A stretch of 64,000 nucleotides of DNA from Sacculina carcini (Eukaryota > Arthropoda > Thecostraca > Sacculinidae): assembly GCA_916048095.2 (NCBI GenBank), contig OU696594.1:3137281-3201280 (forward strand), read 5' to 3'. Shown here piece after piece: positions 56,041 to 64,000 of this stretch. How positions within the stretch are numbered: the stretch's first letter is position 1; each line of letters begins with the position of its first letter. A model generated the notes under the pieces. The model was not told the DNA's origin. It did not search any database and saw only the letters and a list, made by a program, of their open reading frames with translations. The position numbers were made by a program, and so were the translations under genes.

Positions 56041-59000
56041 CCAGTATACACTTTTATTTAGCATCTTTTTTCATTATCCTTCATCTTCCTGACTGAAATA
56101 TTCACTTTTCAAACTCTCTTTCTCTCTACACCTTTTTTGGTTAGCTTCCAGTACACATGAGGCCACCGCAGGGTGGTAATAGTGCACTTGCACTCTTCCC
56201 CCATGCTACTGTATTTACCTGTGTAATTAATAATAAGCATGATAGCAGCTGAAGATGAAATAAAACTCAAAAAAGCCGGTGTGATGGAGAAAGTCACCCG
56301 CGGAGGTTGCGGCTGGTACTGGTGTGGAGGACGAAATGGTGGGAATCTCTGCTGCTGTTGTTGCTGGTGATGATGTGGTGGAGGAGGTGGTGGACGATGT
56401 GATGGAGGACCGCCGGCGTTGAATGGACCGCGAACTGGCGGCGCCCATCCACCACCACCAGGACCACCACTGTGTAACACACACACACACACACACATAT
56501 AGTAGCAATTTAATATTATCACAATTAAGAACGAGAAAGAGGAAGAGAACAATGAGACACACAGAGATAAAGAAGAAGAGAACAATGAGACATACAGAGA
56601 TAAAGAATAAGAGAACAATAGAAGGAATCGATTGAAGTAAGAGAACAGAGAGAGAGCAATGAGAGACACACATAAATAGAGAAATGAGATATAAAGGACA
56701 AGAGCAGCAATAGACAGACAGACAGACACACAGATAGATAGTGAGAGAGGCTGAACTTACCCAGACATGGGCGGCGGTGCCATAAGAGCCATAGGAGGAC
56801 CATTGTTCATACCACTGAACGATGTATTGCCACTGTACTTGCTCATATCTGACACACACACACACACATACGATTACTCGCTAGATCTATAGACACAAAT
56901 TATAACAAAAAGAAATGCATTCTACAAATTTAGAACCGTATAAATTTCAATAGAGTTTTGTTGTTAGCATTGTGTGTGTGTGTGTGTGTGTGTTTCATGT
57001 TGTGTGGTTGTATGAATGATTTGAAATGATTTACTTGAATGATTTGATTTGATATTTGGAATGATTGATTCGCTTTCAAAACAGTGAAGTTATAAAAAAC
57101 ACAAAGAGCATCGCCAAATGGACACAGAAGCCAAACAATATTTCAATAATTACGATGAAAAATAACATTAATTGACAATAATAACATAACACAATATAAT
57201 AGCTAGCTATATATATATATACTATATAAACTAACTAGGTATATATATACTGTATAAATACAAACTAACATCGATTTTCTCAAACTATATTTTTCGGTTA
57301 GCTTCCAGTAAACATGGGGCCACCGCAAAGGGTGGTAATAGTGCACTTGCACTCTTACCACATGCTACTGTATTTACCTGTAATTAATAATAATACTAAT
57401 AAAAAACAATAACAGGCATGGTGGAATACAAACATCATACGTGACAATACAATACTCCACGTGTGTATGTATGTGCGTGTGTATGTATGTGTGTGTGTGT
57501 GTGAGTTAAAAGAATTACTTGTGATCTACTGTGAGTAAGAAAACTTACTGTATTATGATTCCTCACTGAATCTGATCAAACCTGAATATGCAGCCTGGTA
57601 GCAGTAGGATATTGTTGACACTTTTTGTTGTGTCTGTACGAGTGACCAAGTTAGAATGTGTGTGTGTGTGTGTGTGTGTGTACTGGACTGATTGTTTATA
57701 TATGTACTTTCGCGACACTGTGAAACGCGATGGTGTAATGCCTGGTGCAAACGCTCAACAAATGAAAAATATTAAATATGTGTATGTATGTTTTTTGAGA
57801 CACAAACAAATATATTAACAAACGCGTACACATATTCACAATACTACTATAAAACAATGGAGGCGGCGTTGCCACGAATGACGGCTATTATTCGCTGTGT
57901 GTATGTGTATGTCTCTTTGTGTGTAAGTGTGTGTGTACATCTGTTTGTGCGTGTGTATATGTGTCTGTACGTCTATGTATGTCTGTGTATGTGTGTATAT
58001 ATGCCTGTGTGTATGTGTGTGTGTGTGTGTGTGTTTGTTCTTACTGTTGCCGTATGCCGTAGTGTTGTTATTATCGGCTGAGGATTTGGGCGGCGGTGCC
58101 GGTCCTTCGCCCAGCTCGGCCATCAACGACATATACTCGTGATCGATTTTGGCACGTTCTCCCGGCCCTCCTCCTCCTCCTCCTCCACCACTCATTCCTC
58201 CTCCTCCTCCTCCTCCACCAGCCGCGCCCTGGCGACAATCTCGAGCCACGTGCCCGGCGCCGCCGCACAACGTACATATCACGTGGTTGGTGATGTTGGG
58301 CTTGTCGGGACATTGCCACGATTTGTGCGATGTGGCGCCGCAGTTCTGACAAGTCACCGTCGATGTGTCGCGCAGTGTTCCGTTCAGCAGAGCCAACTCG
58401 CGCAGCTGGTTCTTGCGCAAATCGTTCTGCTCCTCGGGCACCTCGACGCCCTCGCGAATAATCTGTTTGATACGCTCGTTGGCTCGTTTCACACAGTCGG
58501 GGTTGGACGAGGTGACGAGGGCGTGCAGCGGCTCGTCCTCGCCGGGCATTGGCAGGCCGTCCTTGCGACCCACCTTGCCCTCCTTCACCGAGCCCTTGCC
58601 ACGAATTATGATCTTGGCACCAGACTCTTTCTCCAGAGCTGTCAACAAATGTGTGCGTGTGTGTGTGTGTGTTCAGGTTCAAATGTGTATTGACAAAAAC
58701 AGACACACATTTCAAGTATTAACTAGACCTGTGGTTCTTAACCTGTGTGGAATGGAAGAGTTGCCAAGTGGGAAGCTAAAGGTCGGACAGAACAGGACAA
58801 CTATGTGTGTGTTTTTATCAAATCAAATTCGTTTATACTTGTATCTAATCACCTCTGATGAGATTCACTTTGATGTAACAACTGAATTTATTGAATTTAT
58901 CAGCGTTGTGTTGTGTGGAAAATGATGAGATGGCTCATTAAGAAGTGGGGAATCAGTGAGAGAAAAAGGTTGAGAACCACTGGTCTAGACAACAGATTGA

Positions 59001-60647
59001 CAATGTCTAACTAGGAGATATATCTTCTAGTCAGACATGAACCAATTGACTAGCATGCTGGTTATAAAAGCAGAGTTGAGTTTTCTGAGTTGATGTATAT
59101 GTGTATGTTTGTGTGTAGGGCGTATATTTTTGCCATTAACTATTACTCATTTAGCATAAATAATTCATAATAATTCTTGACTGTGTTTTTTAAGCCAAAA
59201 ACTTCTTTCAGACATTTGCGTTAAATATACTTAATATGTAAAATGTGTAATTCAAGATGAACACCCGGAGAAGAATTTTATTGGTCTTCAAAAGAACAAG
59301 AAAAGGTATATCTAAAAAATAAAGTAAATCTATCTTGAACAAAGTAAATCTATTTTCCTTTGATTTCAATCAATTTCCATATGGATTGATCCAAATTTTC
59401 AATTAACTGTATTTTCATTCTGTTTAAATCTATTTTGATTTGGATTTAATATATTTGGCATTAAATCGAGCCCTGTTTGCAAACTGTACGGATCAAACCC
59501 AACCCCGCTTCGTTGAGCTCCATGGTGTAGTGGTAGCACAACCGCCTCACAAACGAGAGGTCCATGGTTCAAAACCCGGCGGAGAATTTCTTTGGGAGAA
59601 TTCTATAATCCCACAGCCCCTGTTCACCCAGCAGTAAATGATGGTACCAGATATCAGTCATGTGTTGTGTCATGCATTCTGGGGAGATGGCTCTCTAATA
59701 CGTCTTCCGTTCTTGTGGAGTCATAGCGTGGAGAGGGTCGGTTCTGCGGTGACAGCGAGCTGCACGGGACACACCTGTGTGTGTTCATAAGCTTCCACTT
59801 CTTCCCGTGTAGCAGCTGTCACTTGAGACCTTTTACAGCTTGAACTAGAGCAATGTCAGATTCAGATGTACCTTTGAGCGTGTTGCCACGAGGACCGATG
59901 AGGAGACCAATGAAGTTGATCTCCGGATGTTCGTCTTGAGGAATGAAGATTTTGTCCTGGATCTTATTGGCTGGCGGTCTGACACACATACACACACATG
60001 CACATAGAAACCCCACCCTACGATAGACAATATAATATGATAAACAATACACAATAAAATGTCAATTACAATGATACTTATAACTCGTACAATCAACACC
60101 AAAATCAAAGACATATATCTGTAAAGGTATATATCTATCTGTGTGTATATGTATGTATGTATATGTGTTTGTGTATGTCTGTATTTGTGTGTGCCTGTGT
60201 ATGTGTGTATGTACGTGTATGCCTGCATATGTGTGTGTCAGTGTGTATGTATGTATACATATTTATGAGTGTGTGTGTATTTGTGTGTATATATGCGTGT
60301 GTGTCAGTGTGTATGCATACATATTTGTGATTGTGTGTGTGTGTATTTGTGTGTATATATGTGTGTCAGTGTGTATGTATACATATTTGTGAGTGTATGT
60401 GTGTGTGTCAGTGTGTATGTATGTATACATATTTGTGAGTGTGTATGTGAATGTATGTATGTGTATGTGTCAGTGTGTGTGTGTGTGGTCTGACTTGTAG
60501 TCGAACGGAGGCCTGTATTCGGGGTTGAGGTGGAACATTTGCACAATCAGCTTGTGCCGATCTTCTTCCAGTCGCTTTCTGGTACGATAATCTCGCGTGT
60601 TCAAGCGCTTACCGTCGCTGCCGTAAATTGGCTCAGGAGACGGAGAC
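49603..60647 (-). CDS. SF1: Splicing factor 1 / branchpoint-binding protein (5' end outside or unseen)
   Basis: Seven exons (60647-60495, 59978-59872, 58638-58045, 56848-56761, 56469-56298, 55615-55445, 49932-49603) join in phase to about 537 codons plus a stop. SF1 binds the intron branchpoint with U2AF at early spliceosome assembly. In order: the SPSPEP motif (KIS-kinase site in vertebrates) and helix-hairpin region; KH-QUA2 domain with [12 protein letters not shown] (RNA-binding GxxG loop) and [16 protein letters not shown]; two CCHC zinc knuckles ([28 protein letters not shown]); [15 protein letters not shown]; and a Gly/Pro/Gln-rich tail ending APPPPPPS. Human SF1 keeps only the second knuckle. 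The N-terminal U2AF65-binding peptide (KRKRSRW type) was not found in the window. Introns carry many transposons. Confidence 0.92.
50120..52560 (+). mobile_element. CR1-like LINE, 3'-truncated and decayed, antisense in SF1 intron
   Basis: A Lys/Glu-rich coiled-coil frame (50153-50551) looks like an ORF1-type N-terminal part. Endonuclease pieces follow: [49 protein letters not shown] and [17 protein letters not shown]. The linker and RT start are also present ([47 protein letters not shown]). It breaks off before the RT catalytic FADD block. Stops and frame changes are numerous. Confidence 0.7.
52561..52936. other. SF1 intron, nothing recognised
   Basis: An AAT/AAC-rich start may be the tail of the LINE fragment. 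No other feature. Confidence 0.3.
52937..54583 (-). mobile_element. IS630/Tc1-mariner-type transposon fragment, split by a Tigger
   Basis: The minus-strand frame from 54583 has [36 protein letters not shown], then after a break [15 protein letters not shown] and [20 protein letters not shown]. These are the VDE-x-N-F-N, DNAPAHS and S..LN..E..WS..K blocks of DDE transposases of the IS630/Tc1 group. The C-terminal codons QTYTCTVGK continue, after removal of 53009-53960 and one TA, as [15 protein letters not shown] and more, to a TAA at 52937. The N-terminal DNA-binding part is not found. At least one stop (near 54300) shows decay. Confidence 0.75.
53009..53960 (-). mobile_element. Tigger/pogo transposon, internally deleted, nested
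   Basis: The inverted ends are cagtcgaaaccgcttcatgt (right, read inward) and tagctgaaaccgcttaatgt (left), flanked by TA at 53007-53008 and 53961-53962. On the minus strand [20 protein letters not shown] then [10 protein letters not shown] is a CENP-B/pogo helix-turn-helix start. [20 protein letters not shown] and AMLMWFHQM form the second DNA-binding domain, and a [10 protein letters not shown]-like block lies near the first catalytic Asp. The rest of the DDE domain is missing, so it is 952 bp. Confidence 0.8.
54715..54960. repeat. TA-type repeat, as in ICE1 intron 1
   Basis: Shares gcgtgaaacctc, caaaattctgaccagct and actacgggggaatgtttgaa with 10420-11035. Confidence 0.55.
55150..55335 (-). 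mobile_element. CR1-like LINE 3' end (relic)
   Basis: Inverse of the RT tail region: actcacatagttgtactaca, gctcgtgctatcccgtctct and ccataatttatccaac. Colinear with 2955-3340. It lies in SF1 intron 6 close to exon f. Confidence 0.5.
55445..55615 (-). CDS. SF1: SF1 exon f (Gln/Asn/Pro-rich)
   Basis: Codes [20 protein letters not shown] through [11 protein letters not shown] to ARPPGP (57 residues). The acceptor tatgacag follows (TG)n; the donor gtacgt was chosen for phase 0 with the last exon. Confidence 0.8.
55621..55862. repeat. CA-rich tract before SF1 exon f
   Basis: In SF1 sense this is (TG)n, running to within 10 bases of the acceptor. ORFs on both strands are artefacts. Confidence 0.85.
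55959..56038. repeat. (TA)n microsatellite
   Basis: About 40 TA units in SF1 intron 5. Confidence 0.95.
56060..56240 (+). repeat. (AAT)n-tailed SINE-like repeat, full-length copy
   Basis: From cattatccttcatcttcctg through ctctctttctctctacacc and gggtggtaatagtgcacttg to cctgtgtaattaataataag. The longest clear copy, about 180 bp. Confidence 0.7.
56298..56469 (-). CDS. SF1: SF1 exon e (Pro/Gln-rich)
   Basis: Codes [20 protein letters not shown] through [15 protein letters not shown] to QPQPPR. The acceptor gttacacag lies after (TG)n. The donor is gtgact. Confidence 0.8.
56761..56848 (-). CDS. SF1: SF1 exon d
   Basis: Codes [20 protein letters not shown] then [10 protein letters not shown]. 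The acceptor tgtgtgtcag follows (TG)n and the donor gtaagt is consensus. Confidence 0.82.
56849..57269. other. SF1 intron 3, acceptor-proximal part
   Basis: (CA)n next to exon d, a plus-strand TG tract at 56970-56992 and AT-rich DNA. No gene. Confidence 0.5.
57270..57410 (+). repeat. (AAT)n-tailed SINE-like repeat, copy
   Basis: ttcggttagcttccagtaaa, gggtggtaatagtgcacttg, tttacctgtaattaataata and tail. Confidence 0.65.
57895..58040. repeat. TG-rich tract next to SF1 exon c donor
   Basis: In SF1 sense it is (CA)n, directly after the donor gtaaga. Confidence 0.85.
58045..58638 (-). CDS. SF1: SF1 exon c (KH-QUA2, zinc knuckles)
   Basis: Codes [20 protein letters not shown] through the QUA2 helix ([20 protein letters not shown]), both knuckles, two Gly runs and [11 protein letters not shown]. 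The acceptor ttgttgacag is preceded by (CA)n; the donor gtaaga is followed by (CA)n. Confidence 0.92.
58729..58982. mobile_element. hAT MITE family A, inverted copy
   Basis: The ends ctgtggttcttaacctg and aggttgagaaccactg are inverted. The flanks aactagac and gtctagac agree in the last six bases. Lies in SF1 intron 2. Confidence 0.8.
58983..59510. other. SF1 intron 2, nothing recognised
   Basis: AT-rich DNA with repeated aaatctatttt motifs near 59320-59440; no gene. Confidence 0.3.
59511..59832 (+). mobile_element. tRNA-Val-derived SINE, copy 3 (best preserved head)
   Basis: The head reads ctccatggtgtagtggtagc (A box), ccgcctcacaaacgagagg (anticodon arm, like valine tRNA) and ggttcaaaacccggcgg (B box and acceptor). 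The body is as in the other copies. It is antisense to SF1, within intron 2, ending 40 bp from exon b. Confidence 0.8.
59872..59978 (-). CDS. SF1: SF1 exon b (KH domain start)
   Basis: Codes [20 protein letters not shown] then [16 protein letters not shown]. The acceptor is gtgtgtcag and the donor gtacat. A SINE begins 40 bp downstream. Confidence 0.92.
60120..60490. repeat. TG-rich tract next to SF1 exon a donor
   Basis: About 370 bp of degenerate (TG)n/(TATG)n. In SF1 sense it is (CA)n, beginning at the donor. Confidence 0.85.
60495..60647 (-). CDS. SF1: SF1 exon a (SPSP motif, helix hairpin)
   Basis: Codes (R)[19 protein letters not shown], then [20 protein letters not shown] and [11 protein letters not shown] plus two bases. 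The acceptor tgtgtgtag follows (TG)n; the donor is gtcaga. It starts in phase 2, so an upstream exon must exist. Confidence 0.9.
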
Positions 60648-63107
60648 CTACACACACACACATACACAAACCAACATGCATGTGTGCGAATGTCATGTAC
60701 CGCATAGAAAATAAACAATGAAAAATCAAATTAAACAGTGCATTAAGAAACACAATATTAAACACACACATACATACACATACACAAAAACACACACACA
60801 AACTAACATAGATGAGTGTCAGTGTCATATATTTGATTAGGAACTGAAAACCACATTGGATACCAACACAAACACACATAAATCAGATGTCACGACACGG
60901 ATATTGTGATAAAACGTGGACTCGTTTGACGAGCCGGTTCTGTCACGACATGATCATGATAAGCACATAGCACAGTAAACACAACTGGACAACAGGACAT
61001 TGATTAGTGCGTGTGATATGACCAATTAGAAATGTCTGCCAGTTTTATGATAAAGAGGGGTCGCCCCAAATTATTAATAAATTGGCGCATAAAAGTATCC
61101 AGCTTAATTCAGACCTAACCTTGGGTTGTGCGTAACTGCATTTCCCATAGTAAGACGTCTATTATAACGGTGTTCTATTTTCCATAATTAGCCCAGTCCA
61201 TGTTGTCTCGGTTACTAATTTATTATAATTATTATTATTGCACAAATTGAGCAAAGTACGAATGAAACTGCGAATAATTTCAGGTATAATGTTGGTCTGT
61301 TATAAATCAGACATTTAATCTAAATGAGGATATAAATATGAACGCAATTAATCACTCGTTAAGCCATTGTAAATTTAAAAAATAAAATATTACCATTATC
61401 AGCATTAATTCACTTGCTTTTGATAAGATGTGAGAAAGATGAGAAGTTGAAGCCGATGTCATAAATCATGCATTGTTAATGAATAAATTAATTATAAATT
61501 AACATAATTCAGTAATTGTGATTCGATATCAACACACAGGTGCTGATAAAATCAGCAATAAATTGCTGACAACATCATAGTGTCACAATTACCAGCAGCA
61601 AAAGACACACAAACATACAAACACATCGGCTGATTATTCAAAACATTAGATTAGATTAATGAAAACATCAACACTAATACACAACACCTTAAGAGAAGAA
61701 CACATATTATTTCAGTATTGAATCTATTATGAGCACATCAAAGTCGTTCAAATCATTTCAAAATACAAGTCCGTGGTCCCCTATCATAAGCAGATGGTCC
61801 CCTTTCATGGGACCGTGGTATCCTATCATGAGTAAATGGTCCCCCGTAATGGACCCGTGTGTCCCCTGGGTTGTTTGAAGAGTCATGGCCGAAATATTCC
61901 CTGATTGGACCAATTCATGTGCGGAATATGCAAGTCCATATGATATTGCATTGCAACAGTATGAGGACTTGATGTCAATATTGTGGATAATTTGAAGCCA
62001 AGTGTGTGTGTGTTGACGGTTGTAATGCAAGAAATGTAAAATGTAAAATGTTAATGGTTGTAGAGACATATCAAACAAGTTTAGCGGAGAAACGCCTAAT
62101 TAAGATATCAGGTTATAGTGTTTTATCATTGAAAGTAATTATATCTATTGGATATATATATTGAGCACGATTGTGTAAAATATATTGAAAATATGTGGGG
62201 CCTCACAAAATCCCTTCCTCAAAAAGCGACCCACGAATACATGAATACCAATATACCACAAACACACTGAAACATAAATAACATAGAAAACACGCGTAGA
62301 ATTCATGAGGATAACCAGAATATAACAATTAAATATGTAGCAACAAATTGAAGCATATATATATATTTCACAGTAAATTGAAGATAAAACAACCCTCTCA
62401 TCAGACATACACAAACAAACAAACAAACAAACCAGAAAGCTTGAAATGTCAGCAAATAATGACTTTGTCAGGAGAGTGGTGTTCGTGTGCTAGACACACA
62501 CACACACATACACATACATACACATACATACAGATACACTCGGGCGAGATATTACCTGATACCAGGCTGAAGAGAGCAGTATGGTCGAGCGATCAATATC
62601 TGCCAGTCTTGCGTCGATAACAAGACAAGAAGTCAGTTGATAATAGCATAAATCACTGACAGAACGGAAGAAATAGAAGATAGCGAATAAAAGAGAAGAA
62701 CATAAAGGGAATGGAACAATATTAAATAGTATAGCATGAAGATACAAATATTACAGAGGTAGAATAGAAAATGTGACGAAATCATTGAGGAAATCAGACA
62801 TCAGCAAAAATTTAGTCAAAGAGATGAAAAATGAGATAAAAGAACGAATTATGTTGAAGAAGACAACGGATGAAAGGAATATAGAAGCTAAGCGAGAAAA
62901 TATTCCAAGATGACGAAATTAAAGAGTAGGATAATGGAACAGAAACACTGCCACACACACTGACTATAAAGCACACGACACACCAACAATAGCTGAAGAC
63001 GACACAGAAAAAAAGTTACGGAGAGAGCAGAGATGGAAAGAGAACAAAAAGAAAAACACACAAACAGAGGACACATAAAGAGAGATAAGGCAGAGTGAAA
63101 GGGATAG
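60648..63107. other. SF1 upstream flank / intron; no exon confirmed
   Basis: CA tracts at 60649-60672, 60762-60803 and 62495-62536. The dispersed repeat E minus copy is at about 61055-61180. A candidate exon ends at 62556 (see findings). ggtcccctatcatgag-like short repeats lie at 61776-61860. Nothing else recognised. Confidence 0.4.
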
Positions 63108-64000
63108 GACGAGAACACAGAGAGAAAGAGAGAGAGCACAGAGAGAAAGAGAGAGAGCACAGAGAGAAAGAGAGAGAGCACAGAGAGAAAGAGAGAGAAC
63201 AGAGAGAGAAATAGAGAGAGAACACATAGAGAAAGAGAGAGAAAGAGAGAACACAGAGAGAAAGAGAACACAGAGAGAAAGAGAGAACACAGAGAGAAAA
63301 AGAGAACACAGAGAGAAAGAGAGAACACAGAGAGAAAGAAAGAGAACACAGAGAGAAAGAGAGAATACAGAGATAAAGAGAACACAGAGAGAAAGAGAGA
63401 ACACAGAGAGAAAAAGAGAACACAGAGAGAAAGAGAGAACACAGAGAGAAAGAAAGAGAACACAGAGAGAAAAAGAGAACACAGAGAGAAAGAAAGAACA
63501 CAGAGAGAAAGAAAGAGAACACAGAGAGAAAGAGAACACAGAGAGAAAGAGAACACAGAGAGAAAGAGAGAACACAGAGAGAAAGAGAGAACACAGAGAG
63601 AAAGAAAGAGAACACAGAGAGAAAAAGAGAACACAGAGAGAAAGAGAGAACACAGAGAGAAAGAAAGAACACAGAGAGAAAGAAAGAGAACACAGAGAGA
63701 AAGAGAACACAGAGAGAAAGAGAGAACACAGAGAGAAAGAGAGAAGACACAGAGAAAGAAAGAGAACACAGAGAGAAAGAAAGAACACAGATATAAAGAG
63801 AGAGAACACAGAGAGGAAGAGAGAACACAGAGAGAAAGAGAGAACACAGAGAGAAAACAGAGAGAAAACAGAGAGAAAGAGAGAGAACACAGAGAGAAAG
63901 AGAGAACACAGAGAGAAAGAGAGAACACAGAGAGAAAACAGAGAGAAAACAGAGAGAAAGAGAGAACACAGAGAGAAAGAGAGAACACAGAGAGAAAGAG
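63108..64000. repeat. GA-rich satellite (gagaacacagagagaaa)n
   Basis: Irregular tandem of 16-22 bp units mixing agagaacac and agagagaaag, continuing past the window edge. The minus-strand Ser/Leu/Cys/Val ORFs of 300-366 codons are repeat artefacts. Confidence 0.95.

Noticed and set aside
62888-63988. Ser/Leu/Cys-rich ORFs up to 366 codons resembling membrane proteins
   Set aside because: Reverse-strand reading of the GA-rich satellite in all three frames.
1-64000. Endogenous retrovirus, LTR element or Polinton
   Set aside because: I saw no paired LTRs and no gag, protease, integrase, capsid or protein-primed polymerase motifs; the retroelement pieces present are LINE-type.

Overview
The window is eukaryotic and looks like an invertebrate animal, probably an arthropod. 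The evidence is large spliced genes with GT-AG introns, metazoan SF1, PP6, FAAP24 and ICE1-type proteins, CR1-like LINEs, Tigger/pogo, Tc1-mariner and hAT transposons, scattered TTAGG/AACCT-type stretches and very abundant CA/TG microsatellites. The species cannot be fixed from sequence alone. Most long open frames here are tandem-repeat artefacts and were not called as genes.

Layout. 1-10.0 kb: no gene recognised; AT-rich DNA, MITEs, a LINE 3' end, a 913-bp hAT element with perfect 8-bp target duplication, a mariner-type MITE and a decayed pogo element. 10.04-29.93 kb (+): a nine-exon gene assembled here by splice phase (2,476 codons), resembling ICE1 (little elongation complex subunit 1): N-terminal coiled coil, one 5.4-kb disordered exon and a helical C-terminal domain. 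Its introns hold a 15-bp minisatellite (1.2 kb), a 12-bp minisatellite (3.4 kb), LINE and MITE debris. 31.6-33.36 kb (-): a two-exon FAAP24 homologue (231 aa). 34.26-35.17 kb (-): intronless catalytic subunit of protein phosphatase 6 (305 aa). 36.30-38.15 kb (+): a two-exon gene for a 462-aa protein with a duplicated Cys/His module that I do not recognise; it is divergent from PP6. 38.2-49.5 kb: no host gene; a long hairpin carrying two hammerhead-ribozyme-like motifs, several MITE families and a tandem duplication (about 2.7 and 3.4 kb units) whose second copy carries a TE-associated ORF. 49.6-60.65 kb (-): the splicing factor SF1/branchpoint-binding protein, seven exons (3' part of the gene), with a LINE and a Tigger-inside-Tc1/mariner nest in its last intron. 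60.65-64 kb: its upstream flank and a GA-rich satellite.

Themes. Three genes belong to nuclear RNA/DNA metabolism (SF1 branchpoint recognition, ICE1 snRNA transcription, FAAP24 DNA repair) and one to signalling (PP6); nothing suggests an operon-like unit. The most notable pattern is at splice sites: six of seven SF1 exons, and several ICE1/FAAP24 exons, are preceded by (TG)n rather than a plain pyrimidine tract, and three SF1 introns start with (CA)n, so their ends could pair.
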